NCBI RefSeq assembly: GCF_000317795.1
Contig: NC_019791.1
Location: 496,001 to 560,000 of the forward strand
Source: Caldisphaera lagunensis DSM 15908
Lineage (GTDB): Archaea > Thermoproteota > Thermoprotei_A > Sulfolobales > Acidilobaceae
DNA: 64,000 nucleotides
Direction of reading: 5' to 3'
Made by a program: the position numbers and the translations under genes. The notes under the pieces are model-generated. The model made no database searches, was not told the DNA's origin, and worked only from the letters and a program-made list of their open reading frames with translations. Positions within the stretch are counted from its first letter, which is position 1. The number at the start of each line of letters is the position of its first letter. Shown piece by piece: positions 17,730 to 26,731 of this stretch.

Positions 17730-19487
17730 GTGCAAGGAATGTATGGCCAATGGTTAAAGCCAAGAAAAGGTTTTGAATTTTTATTAGATTATAATTATGA
17801 TATAAATAATACAATTAACAAATTAAAAGAGTATGTCGAAAACAACAAATTTCTATTTTGCGCCTTTCCAGGACACTACGATCATTGGATGGAATCAATT
17901 AGATATTCCATTAAAGGAGAAATAGGTTTCACTTTATGGGGTGATACAGGTAGTGGTAATAAAGGAACAGACAAAGAAACAGGTATCGAATTTAAATCAT
18001 TGATTGAAAAGTATAGAAATCAGTTTTTAAATAAAAATGGTGAAAGCAATGAAATTAAACTAGAAAAACCATTATTTTCTCTATTTTATGTCACAGAAGG
18101 TAGTTCAAAAAATAACTATGGCTATATAGGTTTTGGTATAGTGACTGATATTAATTATGACTATTACAGGAATTTTATAGGATGGAAAGAAGAAAACGGT
18201 TATTTTAAAATACGATTCAGAATAAAAGTGCTTTATTTAAATAGTAAGACAATAAAAGATATAAAGGAACACATTGATAAAAATGAAGATTTTAAAAAGA
18301 TAAATCTATATGGAGAATTGGGAAGTGATTTAAAACTAATACCTATATCTAATACTTGCTATAATGAGTATAATAATCAAGTTAAGGATTATATAAAAGA
18401 GAAATTTGATAATCAAGAAGTAAAAAACACCTTGACTTTTTACCAAGATTTATATAATAAAGCAATTAATAAATCCTTATATTCTTCGTTTTCAGAAAAT
18501 CCTTCAATTTCACAACAAAATGAATCATTAATTAATGAAATTGAAGAAGAGAAAATTAAGGAAATAGAAAATAATCTAAAAGAAATTTTAAATTTAATTG
18601 AAATATCTGAAATAGGTAAATCTAATGAAGACAAATTAAATATGCTAATTAATTCTATTAAAAAAGGAAACCTTTTATTTGTAGGAGATCCTGGCACATT
18701 TAAAACAACCATTGCTAAAGATTTAGCAAAAATAATAACAAAAAGAAATGAGGTATCGATATATACAGCTAATTCTTTATGGTTTAGAAGAAATGTAATA
18801 GGTGGCGAAACACTATCTTCTGATGGTAAAATTTTTTGGAAATCAGGTATATTAATAAGGGCCTATAACAAGGCATCAGAAATAATTAATAGTAATGATA
18901 GGTATCATGTTGTTATAATAGATGAAATAAACAGAGCAGATATTGATAAAGCATTTGGAGAATTTCTAACCATAATTAATTCTCCTTTACCAGAAAATTG
19001 GGAAATAACAAGAGAGCTTATAGAGGAAATTAGAAATTATTATGAAAAAGATGAAGAGGCAGAAAAATTTTTAACAAATTACGAAAAGTTTAAGAATGAT
19101 CCATTAAAGAAAATAAGGTTTATAGCTACAATGAACCTCACTGATGTAAGGAATCTGTTTTATGTTGGTGAGGCCATAACAAGAAGATTTATTAGGTTTG
19201 ATTTTAAGCCGAAAGCATTAGATAATATTGTTGATAATTATAGTAAAAACAATAAAGATTGCATAGATAAAGATAAGATAAAAAATTTATTAAATTGTTT
19301 TGAAAAGAATAAAAATAAAGATAAAAAGATTCCGATACCTCTTTCATCTGTTTTAGATTCTTTGAAGTTATCTGATTGCAATTATGATAAGTTCATAGCT
19401 TATTTATTATCTACTATTGGTACAATAAATTCTAGCAAAATTAATTTTATTAAAAATAAAATAGAGGAGTGCCAAAAAGGACCATAG
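17730..19487 (+). CDS. McrB-like AAA+ ATPase with EVE/PUA-like N-terminal domain
   Basis: 585 aa. Residues 40-210 look like an EVE/YTH-type PUA-fold domain (FLFCAFPGHYDHW, SLFYVTEGSSKNNYGYIGFG, then IRFRIKVLYL), a fold that reads modified bases. Residues 265-300 are charged and helical. The AAA+ core has Walker A GDPGTFKT (319-326), Walker B VVIIDEINR (394-402), the McrB signature MNLTD (468-472) and an arginine finger in TRRF. In McrBC systems this subunit binds modified DNA and hydrolyses GTP to drive the nuclease partner, here the next gene 18 nt downstream. The start is GTG 17730 or ATG 17739. Neighbouring IS debris suggests horizontal gain. Confidence 0.85.
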   Translation: MQGMYGQWLKPRKGFEFLLDYNYDINNTINKLKEYVENNKFLFCAFPGHYDHWMESIRYSIKGEIGFTLWGDTGSGNKGTDKETGIEFKSLIEKYRNQFLNKNGESNEIKLEKPLFSLFYVTEGSSKNNYGYIGFGIVTDINYDYYRNFIGWKEENGYFKIRFRIKVLYLNSKTIKDIKEHIDKNEDFKKINLYGELGSDLKLIPISNTCYNEYNNQVKDYIKEKFDNQEVKNTLTFYQDLYNKAINKSLYSSFSENPSISQQNESLINEIEEEKIKEIENNLKEILNLIEISEIGKSNEDKLNMLINSIKKGNLLFVGDPGTFKTTIAKDLAKIITKRNEVSIYTANSLWFRRNVIGGETLSSDGKIFWKSGILIRAYNKASEIINSNDRYHVVIIDEINRADIDKAFGEFLTIINSPLPENWEITRELIEEIRNYYEKDEEAEKFLTNYEKFKNDPLKKIRFIATMNLTDVRNLFYVGEAITRRFIRFDFKPKALDNIVDNYSKNNKDCIDKDKIKNLLNCFEKNKNKDKKIPIPLSSVLDSLKLSDCNYDKFIAYLLSTIGTINSSKINFIKNKIEECQKGP

Positions 19488-19505
19488 ACAGTTAAGGTGT
19501 AAACA

Positions 19506-20768
19506 TTGATAATCAATAAGCAAAGATCAAATTATAAGAAAAGGATGAGCAAGGAATTAATAAGAAAAGTAGGGAAATATTATATAAGATATCAGAAAAA
19601 ATTGAATATTGTAAAGATATATGAGAAGCTTATAGGAGAAAACCCGGTTAATATTGATAAATATTCTTTATTATATTTGCAATCATCTATTGCTAATCTT
19701 ATTATAAGGGATCTTATTAGTATAGCTGAAAAAGCAAGAAAAGAGAAAATAACTTATAGAGAGTTAAAAGTAGAATATGATAAGGATATATTTGGAGAAA
19801 TTAGCATTGATCATACAATGAATTCTTTACCACAAGGCCTTTTTGCTTATTATACTTATAGAGAAGGATTAAATGCACCAGAATATTCAATACTAGGTTA
19901 TATTATAAGAAAATCAAGAAAAATTGCTTCATATTATTATGAGCAAATGAGATCTATACAAGACCCATCTATACAAGAAATAAAATATTTTGATTTTATT
20001 AATGAATTTAAAGATAATTTATCCAAGATTAAAAGAGTGTCCAAATATTTTCCCAAAGGATATTATAGAGATGAAATATATACTGATCCAGAGTGGCTAA
20101 AACGTGCATTTATGTCTTATAGACTATTAAAAAGTTTAAATGTTATTAAAGTCAGCGCTGAAATGCTTAAAGATTCTAGCAAAGAAAATTTAAGAAAAGT
20201 TTTGTATATGACTGAAAGCAAGCTATATGAGCTATACTTACTTTATATAGTTATAAAATACTTGGAAAGCAAGGGAAAAATAATTAAAAGAGTTAATGAT
20301 GACGGTATAATAGAATTAGATGATCTAAAAATATATTTTAATAAATCTTTACAATCATCTAATTTAAAGATGGTAGATAATTTTAGCGAAAGCAAAATAG
20401 AAAAATTTAAAGGAAGACCAGACATTTCTCTATTACAGAGCATCTCATCATTAAATGAAAAACACATTATAATTGAATGTAAATATTCGATGTCTCCTAG
20501 CTATATTACGGCAGGTAGATTTAAGATAATGGCATATTCATATGAATATAATCCGTTAACGGCAGTTTTAGCTATTCCAGGTTTATCAAAGAAAAATATT
20601 TATGATGAGGAGGATAGGGGAACATTAGAAATGTATGAGAAGGCTAAAGAAGAAGGTTATGTAGAATTTTCCTATGGCAATTACAATTCATTTATTGTCA
20701 TAATAAATCCATTACACGATGATAGAAAAAATATAAAACGAATGCATTTTCTTGATAATTACATATAA
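19506..20768 (+). CDS. McrC/DUF2357-like PD-(D/E)XK restriction nuclease
   Basis: 420 aa. The N-terminal half is helical with IDHTMNSLPQGLFAYYTYRE and APEYSILGYIIRKSRKI, recalling the ENR...L region of McrC/DUF2357 proteins. TESKLYELYLLYIVIKYLES precedes the nuclease core. The core reads GRPDISLL (Asp306), IIIECKY (Glu324, Lys326) and a later Arg-containing helix (AGRFKIMAYSYEY), a complete PD-(D/E)XK site. Paired with the McrB-like ATPase it should cut modified invading DNA. TTG start at 19506, 18 nt after the ATPase stop. Overall similarity to classical McrC is weak, so the call rests on motif order and context. Confidence 0.75.
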   Translation: MIINKQRSNYKKRMSKELIRKVGKYYIRYQKKLNIVKIYEKLIGENPVNIDKYSLLYLQSSIANLIIRDLISIAEKARKEKITYRELKVEYDKDIFGEISIDHTMNSLPQGLFAYYTYREGLNAPEYSILGYIIRKSRKIASYYYEQMRSIQDPSIQEIKYFDFINEFKDNLSKIKRVSKYFPKGYYRDEIYTDPEWLKRAFMSYRLLKSLNVIKVSAEMLKDSSKENLRKVLYMTESKLYELYLLYIVIKYLESKGKIIKRVNDDGIIELDDLKIYFNKSLQSSNLKMVDNFSESKIEKFKGRPDISLLQSISSLNEKHIIIECKYSMSPSYITAGRFKIMAYSYEYNPLTAVLAIPGLSKKNIYDEEDRGTLEMYEKAKEEGYVEFSYGNYNSFIVIINPLHDDRKNIKRMHFLDNYI

Positions 20769-20925
20769 ATTCATAATAATTATAAACATCATTATTCAAA
20801 TAGCTAATAATTAAATATATCAGACCTAAAATTATATAGAAAGTATAACTATGTTATCATATAAAGCAAACTTCAGTATTATTAAATTTAATTCTAAATT
20901 ATTATTGATTTTTATAATAAAGTGG

Positions 20926-21390
20926 TTAACCATCACATTTTAACCATTTATCGATTGATTCATAGAGTTCTTTAAAAGATTCGTCATTTGAATTAATTAA
21001 TGCATTAAATGCATCATGAAGTAATACATGATGTAATAACTCATCCTTATAGATAAGCTTTAATGCAAATCTAACAAAATCATTGTTTGAATTTAAGAAG
21101 TTAGTTAAAAATTTTATTGCCTCTCTTTCTTCCATTATATGATTCTTAAGCTCTTTTAAAACTTCTTCAGATTCTTCCTTTAATAGAATATTATATTTAT
21201 TTTCTTTTATCGTATCTTCTATGATTTCATAAATTAAACTATGTTTATATGAATCTAAAGAAATAACAGTTAATATTAATCTTAATATTGGCGATTTTAC
21301 CTTATCCATAGTTTCTTTGTGAGATTTTGAATGGTTTTCTTCTATTTCTTTCCATTCACTGATTTTCTCTGCAAATTCTTTGTCATACAT
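20926..21390 (-). CDS. Ferritin-like four-helix protein
   Basis: About 154 aa, all helical. Spaced acidic and His residues resemble a ferritin-like di-iron bundle: SYKHSLIYEIIEDTI, LKNHIMEEREAIKF and YKDELLHHVLLHDAF. Whether all four carboxylates are present cannot be settled by eye, so metal binding is inferred. The ATG at 21390 has GGTG 5 nt upstream. A GTG at 21396 overlaps that site. It faces the restriction cassette tail-to-tail. Confidence 0.6.
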   Translation of the reverse strand: MYDKEFAEKISEWKEIEENHSKSHKETMDKVKSPILRLILTVISLDSYKHSLIYEIIEDTIKENKYNILLKEESEEVLKELKNHIMEEREAIKFLTNFLNSNNDFVRFALKLIYKDELLHHVLLHDAFNALINSNDESFKELYESIDKWLKCDG

Positions 21391-22007
21391 GTTCACACCG
21401 TTTCATATATTATTGTTTAGGGCTTTAAATATATATATGGAAATAAAATGTATTTAAAAATAAATAATAAAAATCACTAATCATTTCTCTATATAAAATT
21501 TTTATAAGTTATTTAATTATAGCATTATATTATTTATAATACAACAACTCACTTGTTAAGGGCTTGAGCGATAGCATGAAATTTAAATTCCAAATATAGT
21601 AAAAATGGACAATATGAGGAAAGCTGTGGAAATAACAACGAAGCTATACAGTAGTTTTTACAAGTTCGGCCTCTGACCTTCTCTCCTCCCTGAAAGATTG
21701 TTCCCTCCATGATTTGTATTTTCATAGAATTACTTAAGAAATGACTCACCATTTTAAACTATTATTAAAAATTAAAATTCTAATTACTAAAACTTAGCAA
21801 ATCTTTCTCAAATAAAAAGAAAAACATTGAAGTATTTTGCTTTCCATCGAAAATTCATATAAAATAATTTGAACATAAATTTATAATATTTATAATATTT
21901 TAGATCCTAACCAATATCTAAATTAAATTTGAACATATATAATTAAATAGAAAGTTATAATAATCAAAACACTAAAAACTAAATTTATTACGTAAACAAA
22001 TTATTGA
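21391..22007. other. Gene-free 617 nt with a probable transposase fragment
   Basis: Mostly AT-rich. On the minus strand, 21549-21752 contains a frame reading CPFLLYLEFKFHAIAQALNK, which recalls the LYLEGLSFRAIARLL helix-turn-helix segment of ISC-type DDE transposases. It is preceded by non-matching residues and has no continuation. It also has locally higher G+C than its surroundings. A decayed insertion sequence is plausible but not proven. Nothing else was seen. Confidence 0.3.
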
Positions 22008-22250
22008 CTATATTTTGATTACACATGCTGCAGAGTTACTTATTAATCTAGGTGCAATTTGTTCAGAAATTAAGTATATATCGTATTCTTTCTCCTTTGC
22101 ATTATATTCTACATTTGTATCAGTATAAACTAATATATCGAATCCTGTTTTGCTAATTACATAAATTTCATTATCATCAACAACATCTGTTGGTATTAAA
22201 TTACCTATTTCTTTTACCATATTTATTTCATATAAGACATGAAAACTCAA
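22008..22250 (-). CDS. Hypothetical protein, up to 80 aa
   Basis: Not recognised. Alternating strands (EIYVISKTGFDILVYTDTNVEY, KEYDIYLISEQIAPRLISN) suggest a small beta-rich domain, and a single Cys is near the C-terminus. The start may be TTG at 22250 or ATG at 22220 (MVKEIGNLIP), with no clear ribosome-binding site for either. It is divergent from the DsrE-like gene, with 54 nt between starts. Confidence 0.5.
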   Translation of the reverse strand: MSFHVLYEINMVKEIGNLIPTDVVDDNEIYVISKTGFDILVYTDTNVEYNAKEKEYDIYLISEQIAPRLISNSAACVIKI

Positions 22251-22304
22251 ATTAATGGGTAATAATCTTTTAGGGAGGAGAGGAACTCAGATTATGGGGG
22301 ATCT

Positions 22305-22670
22305 ATGATTGAGAAAATAAAGGTTTTATTTCATATAGATAGAAATGATGAAGAAACATTAATACTATCTCTTAATAACATAAGAAACTTTATTGAAGAG
22401 GCAAATGCAGAAAACTATACGTATGAGATCATTTTATTGGCTAATTACAAAGCACCTTTATTGTTTTTAAAAAATAATATTAACAAAAATACATTGGAAT
22501 TTATTAAAAATTTAAAAGAAAAAGGAGTAAAGGTTTTGATATGTGAAAAATCTATGAAATCACTTAAAATAACTAAGGAGGAATTAATAGATGAATGTGA
22601 AATAACTCCCTCTGGAGTATTTACAATTGCTAAACTAGAAAAGTTAGGATTTGCTTATATTAAACCATAA
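22305..22670 (+). CDS. DsrE-family protein
   Basis: 121 aa with the DsrE/F-like fold. It begins KVLFHIDRNDEETLILSLNN, has central LLANYKAPLLFLKNN and LKEKGVKVLICEKSM (Cys in the usual loop), and ends EITPSGVFTIAKLEKLGFAYIKP, the typical C-terminal block. DsrE proteins carry sulfur as persulfide in sulfur trafficking, but many archaeal members are uncharacterised and no other sulfur gene is adjacent. ATG after GGGGGAT. Confidence 0.82.
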   Translation: MIEKIKVLFHIDRNDEETLILSLNNIRNFIEEANAENYTYEIILLANYKAPLLFLKNNINKNTLEFIKNLKEKGVKVLICEKSMKSLKITKEELIDECEITPSGVFTIAKLEKLGFAYIKP

Positions 22671-22758
22671 ATTTGTTTATATTTAATAGTTTATTTTTTT
22701 AAAAAATATGTTATCAGCCTTATATACTTTACTCTGTAATAAATATGCGGTGAATTAG

Positions 22759-23130
22759 ATGATAGAATTTTTATCAACAATAACAGTAACAAATGCTTCA
22801 ACAACTCAGATGTTTTTTAATGCTTTACATAACCCTTATGAACTAGTAACATTGCTAATAGAATTTTTCCTAGGGCTAGGATTAGGTTATGTTTCAATTA
22901 AAATTTTGAAATATATAATAGCATTTATTGTTATAGTTATAATTGGAGTTATATTAAATGCTTGGAGTTTTGGAGGAAGCCTAAGTAAAACAATTTCTAC
23001 ACTACAATCACAAGCAATAAGCTTAGAGCCATTATTAAGAAATCTTATGTTTACATTAGGTCTACTAACTATGGGTCCAATACTTCTTGGTTTCATAATT
23101 GGTATACTAATAGGTTTAGCGAGACATTAA
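22759..23130 (+). CDS. Small integral membrane protein, 123 aa
   Basis: Not recognised. Three to four hydrophobic segments are visible: LVTLLIEFFLGLGLGYVSI, IIAFIVIVIIGVILNAWSF and LMFTLGLLTMGPILLGFII. The N-terminus is short and Thr/Asn-rich. ATG with GGTGA 5 nt upstream. It lies between the DsrE-like gene and tRNA-Gly. Confidence 0.7.
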   Translation: MIEFLSTITVTNASTTQMFFNALHNPYELVTLLIEFFLGLGLGYVSIKILKYIIAFIVIVIIGVILNAWSFGGSLSKTISTLQSQAISLEPLLRNLMFTLGLLTMGPILLGFIIGILIGLARH

Positions 23131-23213
23131 ATTAATTATTTTTTAATTATTTTAAATTATTTTATTTATAGATCCATTATAATAAATTTCATCTAAAGCT
23201 TTTGATAGTAAAA

Positions 23214-23289
23214 TGCGGCGGCCGGGATTTGAACCCGGGACCTCTGGCGTGGCGGGCCAGCGTCCTAATCCAGGCTAGACTACCGCCGC
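23214..23289 (-). tRNA. tRNA-Gly (GCC)
   Basis: Reading on the minus strand, acceptor GCGGCGG pairs with CCGCCGC and the discriminator is A. The D stem is GTCT/GGAC, the anticodon stem CTGGC/GCCAG, and the loop CCGCCAC has anticodon GCC. The T arm is CCGGG-TTCAAAT-CCCGG. It has no intron and no encoded CCA. Position 33 is C instead of the usual U, as in the tRNA-Gln of this window. Confidence 0.92.
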
Positions 23290-23316
23290 CCTCACGAATT
23301 ATAGAACATTCTTAGG

Positions 23317-23327
23317 GTTTTTAAATT
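23317..23327 (-). promoter_or_regulatory. Probable TATA box of tRNA-Gly
   Basis: On the minus strand, TTTAATTTAAAAACC lies 28-38 nt upstream of the tRNA 5' end, the position expected for an archaeal BRE/TATA element. Confidence 0.5.
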
Positions 23328-23407
23328 AAACATTTAAAATTTAGCATATTAATACTTTTTAAACAAATATAGATAAGTGTCAAACGTAACTTAACTTCGG
23401 GGAGAAA

Positions 23408-24565
23408 ATGATAAAGTTTAAATGGATATACAATAATGATGAGATAAACTTTGGTCCTTCATCAATACAAGAGTTAAAAAATTATCTAAAAGATAATATG
23501 AAAGTTATTATAGTAACTGGAAAGATGTCAGCGAAGTTAAGCGGCGCCTTAGATGATACAATTAAAATATTAAAAGAAAATGGGGTTTCCTATTATATAT
23601 TCGATAATGTTTCTCCAAATCCTTTATCTTCACAAGCTGATGAACTTGCTAAAATGATAATTTCCTACAATCCAAATGCAATAATAGCTATTGGAGGAGG
23701 GAGCGTTATTGATACTGCAAAACTGGGCGCAGCAACGGCAGCTAATGGAGGCAAAACAGTTGATTACCTATATGGAAAAAGAAAGGTAGAAAAAATTATA
23801 CCAATATATGCTATTAACTTAACTCATGGAACTGGTTCTGAAGCTAATAGATATGCAAATACAACTGATACAGAAAGAGGTGATAAGCTAGGTAACGCTA
23901 TTTGTTATCCTAAAGCTGCCTTTGATGATCCAAAATATACATTATCTATGCCAAAAGAAGAAGTGTTATGTACTACATTCGATGCGTTTTATCATGCATA
24001 CGAATCCTCTACAACATCAAATAGTCCTCCTTTAGTTCATATGCTATCCCTTGAGGTAGTAAATCAAATTAAAGAAAACTTACCTTTAGCTATACAAAAA
24101 CTAGATGATATAAATCCAAGGTACTATTTATTATATGCATCAATGCTAGCCGGTGTTTCTATAGATTTAAGTCCAACAAATATAATACATGCATTAGAAA
24201 ATATTATGAGTGGATTAGTTCCTTCTTTGCCTCATGGATGTGGTTTAGCCTTAATAGGACCATTATTAGCTCCTTTAATACACAAATCTTCTCCAAATGA
24301 ATCCACAAAGATTTTAAAAATATTAAATCCAAATATAAAGCCTAATTCTGATGATTCTTTAATTACCAAAACATTAATAGAGTTCCATAGCTCTGTTGGA
24401 TTTAATAAAAAGTTAAGTGATTATGGATTTGGGCGTGATATGTTAAGAGAATCGATAAGAAGGGCCTTTGCTAATCCAGTAGTAGTTGATAGACTCAAAA
24501 ATAGATTATATGGAACAAACATTGATGAAAAAATTCTGATTAACCTATTGGAAAATTCATTATAA
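23408..24565 (+). CDS. Iron-containing alcohol dehydrogenase family protein
   Basis: 385 aa, group III ADH fold. The NAD(P)-binding loop is IAIGGGSVIDTAK, with NLTHGTGSEANRY after it. Metal ligands fit Asp and His in TTFDAFYHAYES and the two His in NIIHALENIMSG and LPHGCGLALIGP. It probably oxidises or reduces a primary alcohol, aldehyde or lactaldehyde, but the substrate is unknown. ATG after GGGGAG. It stands alone downstream of tRNA-Gly on the opposite strand. Confidence 0.88.
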   Translation: MIKFKWIYNNDEINFGPSSIQELKNYLKDNMKVIIVTGKMSAKLSGALDDTIKILKENGVSYYIFDNVSPNPLSSQADELAKMIISYNPNAIIAIGGGSVIDTAKLGAATAANGGKTVDYLYGKRKVEKIIPIYAINLTHGTGSEANRYANTTDTERGDKLGNAICYPKAAFDDPKYTLSMPKEEVLCTTFDAFYHAYESSTTSNSPPLVHMLSLEVVNQIKENLPLAIQKLDDINPRYYLLYASMLAGVSIDLSPTNIIHALENIMSGLVPSLPHGCGLALIGPLLAPLIHKSSPNESTKILKILNPNIKPNSDDSLITKTLIEFHSSVGFNKKLSDYGFGRDMLRESIRRAFANPVVVDRLKNRLYGTNIDEKILINLLENSL

Positions 24566-24665
24566 TAAAAATATAAATAATCAGATTTTTAGATTTAAAA
24601 GAAGAACAGACATTTAAACTGTGAATTTCACATTATTTTTTGTAAAGTCATAAGAGGTGCCATTG

Positions 24666-24995
24666 GTGGCAAGAAGAAGGAGGAAGAAATCACTAAAACC
24701 AAAGAAGCCAAGACATCCGAGCAGATATTTCCAATGCCCTAGATGTGGATCTGTTACATTAACCATAGATTTCGCTAAAATTGGAGGAAATGAAGACGAA
24801 AAAATGGCTATCGCAAAATGTGGTAATTGCCATCTATATTGTGAATTAAAGGTTCCTAGGGTTTTAGATAGAGTTGATGTATATAATAAAATAGTAGATC
24901 TAAGTTATGATAATAAACTAAGCGAATGTGAAAAAACTGAGAGTGAAACGGAAGCTGAAACGGAAGAAGAGGTAGATGATGAAGGTGAAATATAA
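24666..24995 (+). CDS. Elf1-like transcription elongation factor
   Basis: 109 aa. A basic N-terminus (RRRRKKSLKPKKPRHPSR) is followed by one zinc ribbon (CPRCGSVTLTIDF ... AKCGNCHLYCELKVP) and an acidic tail. This matches archaeal Elf1 homologues that bind RNA polymerase. The GTG at 24666 has GAGGTG ending 6 nt upstream and gives MARRRRKK. The in-frame GTG at 24657 is part of that ribosome-binding site. Confidence 0.9.
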   Translation: MARRRRKKSLKPKKPRHPSRYFQCPRCGSVTLTIDFAKIGGNEDEKMAIAKCGNCHLYCELKVPRVLDRVDVYNKIVDLSYDNKLSECEKTESETEAETEEEVDDEGEI

Positions 24996-25047
24996 CAAAT
25001 TTAAAATGGCCCTTGAATGAATAATATTAATTGATTAGGGTGAAAAA

Positions 25048-25797
25048 TTGAAAGATAAGACATTTAAAAGATTGTTAAAAAATAAAGACAATAAAATTCA
25101 TCTTACATTAATTGATCCAGATAAAACAAACCCAGAAATAGCTAAAAAAATATCTTTGAATGCATATGAAGCTGGATCTGATGCCATACTAATAGGGGGT
25201 TCTCTAGGAGTTTATGAACCCCATCTTACAGAGCTTGTAAAATCTTGTAAAGAATCTGGTTTGCCTGTGATACTTTTTCCAGGCAATATTAATGGATTAA
25301 CTTCTTCTGCAGATGCTGTATTATTTATGCTTTTATTAAATAGTGATGATCCCTATTATGTTGGCGGGGTTCAGGCCCAAGCAGCTCCTATAATATTAAG
25401 AATGGGCCTTGAAACCATACCTACTGCCTATATAATAATAGGTCATGGTGGTGCTGCTGGATATATTGGAAAGGCTAGGCCTATTCCTTATGAAAGAGGT
25501 GATATTGCAGCAGCTTATTCTTTAGCCGGAGCAATGTTGGGCGCTAAAATTATTTATTTAGAAGCAGGGAGTGGTGCGCCTTATCCAATACCACCTCAAA
25601 CAATATCATTAGTTAGGAGAGCATTAGATCAAATAGAATATGATGGATTGCTGATTGTTGGTGGAGGAATAAATAGTCCAGAGAGCGCTAAGGAGGCCAT
25701 AAAAGCTGGAGCCGATGGCATTGTTAATGGCACAATAGTTGAAAAAGATCCCCTTTCTCTTTATCATATGATAAGGGCAATAAGAAATTCTTATTGA
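25048..25797 (+). CDS. Geranylgeranylglyceryl phosphate synthase
   Basis: A 249-aa TIM barrel that forms the first ether bond of archaeal membrane lipids from glycerol-1-phosphate and geranylgeranyl diphosphate. Motifs: HLTLIDPDKT, DAILIGGSLGV, VILFPGN, YLEAGSGAPYPIP, IVGGGINSPESA and GADGIVNGTIVE. TTG start after GGGTGA. It is 52 nt downstream of the Elf1 gene and may be cotranscribed with it. Confidence 0.96.
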   Translation: MKDKTFKRLLKNKDNKIHLTLIDPDKTNPEIAKKISLNAYEAGSDAILIGGSLGVYEPHLTELVKSCKESGLPVILFPGNINGLTSSADAVLFMLLLNSDDPYYVGGVQAQAAPIILRMGLETIPTAYIIIGHGGAAGYIGKARPIPYERGDIAAAYSLAGAMLGAKIIYLEAGSGAPYPIPPQTISLVRRALDQIEYDGLLIVGGGINSPESAKEAIKAGADGIVNGTIVEKDPLSLYHMIRAIRNSY

Positions 25798-26129
25798 AAA
25801 TATTATAATAAAGAACTAACTTATCATTAATTATAATACGTTTCCTTTTTATAGGAAAAATAACCTTAAATATTCTTTTAAAAATTAATATGGATTTTTC
25901 TTTAAATTACCTTCACTGAATGGGTCTCTAGGTGATATTATAAAGAAACTTTCAACTTAAACATAATAAAGAGCAAAAATAGAATATGATTAGTATCGTA
26001 TCAACAATTATAACTGTCTGATTTAACCAAAAACTTCTCAATAAGAATCCATATAAGAGGATCTCTACTCTTAAATACCATTAGTTTAAAAGCTCTAATT
26101 TACAGTATATAGAAGTGGAGTGAACATCG
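25798..26129. other. Intergenic region upstream of Sec61 beta
   Basis: 332 AT-rich nt. It should contain the Sec61-beta promoter, and CTTAAATACC at about 26078 is a candidate TATA-like element. No RNA gene, repeat or other frame was recognised. Confidence 0.4.
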
Positions 26130-26306
26130 ATGTCAACTAAGCCTAAGAAGAGGTCTTCAAAGAAGAAACAGACTTCTCCGATGACTGCAGCTGGGTTGAT
26201 ATCATTTTATGAGGACTATGAAAGTAAAATAGAAATATCTCCCACTACATTAATAATAATATCAGCTGCTGTGGCAATAATTATAATTTTTGCCAGATTT
26301 ATTTAA
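26130..26306 (+). CDS. secG: Preprotein translocase subunit Sec61 beta
   Basis: 58 aa. A basic N-terminus (STKPKKRSSKKKQTSPMTAAGL) is followed by the conserved ISFYEDYES segment and one C-terminal membrane span (TTLIIISAAVAIIIIFARFI). This is the standard archaeal Sec61-beta layout for the accessory subunit of the SecYE channel. The ATG is at 26130. It converges with the SWIM-domain gene, 6 nt apart. Confidence 0.93.
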   Translation: MSTKPKKRSSKKKQTSPMTAAGLISFYEDYESKIEISPTTLIIISAAVAIIIIFARFI

Positions 26307-26311
26307 AATTT

Positions 26312-26731
26312 TTAACTAGAATATTTAATTAAAATTGTTCTTAAATAACTGCTATAATCTAGTTCCATAATTTGTTCTATTATCTTATTAAGTTCTTCTA
26401 TGCTTATATTTGCTGAGACGTCTCTAAATTTATTAAACTTCTTTGCTATCTTAAGGGCATATACATGGGTACACCCTTTATTACTTTTTTTCTCTATTTC
26501 CATCCTAAAGCCTTTACAACTACAATATATTGCAGTATCATTTTTAGATAATATCAAATGATCTCCATGTTCCCCTAAAAAAACCCATAATTCGGGTTCT
26601 TTACTTATTAAAATAAATTTATTAGATAATCCTTCCTCTTTTACTTTTTTCTCCCATTTCTCAGGAGTCTCTTGATATGTTTGTTCATCGATTTTTAACG
26701 AAAGGCTATCTTTTAATCCTAATGACATCAT
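26312..26731 (-). CDS. SWIM zinc-finger protein
   Basis: About 139 aa. The CxCx(n)CxH SWIM motif is seen as YCSCKGFRMEIEKKSNKGCT followed by H, preceded by a beta-rich half. SWIM domains bind DNA or protein partners. Archaeal stand-alone versions can accompany recombination factors, but no such gene is adjacent. Starts at 26728 or 26731 lie inside the 3' end of rpiA (overlap about 25 nt). A longer start at 26752 is also in frame. It is probably translationally coupled to rpiA. Confidence 0.75.
   Translation of the reverse strand: MMSLGLKDSLSLKIDEQTYQETPEKWEKKVKEEGLSNKFILISKEPELWVFLGEHGDHLILSKNDTAIYCSCKGFRMEIEKKSNKGCTHVYALKIAKKFNKFRDVSANISIEELNKIIEQIMELDYSSYLRTILIKYSS

Noticed and set aside
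17572-17757. Short plus-strand reading frame upstream of the McrB-like gene
   Set aside because: It lies across the IS605-like right end and overlaps the ATPase start. It has no family features and is explained by the conserved non-coding end.
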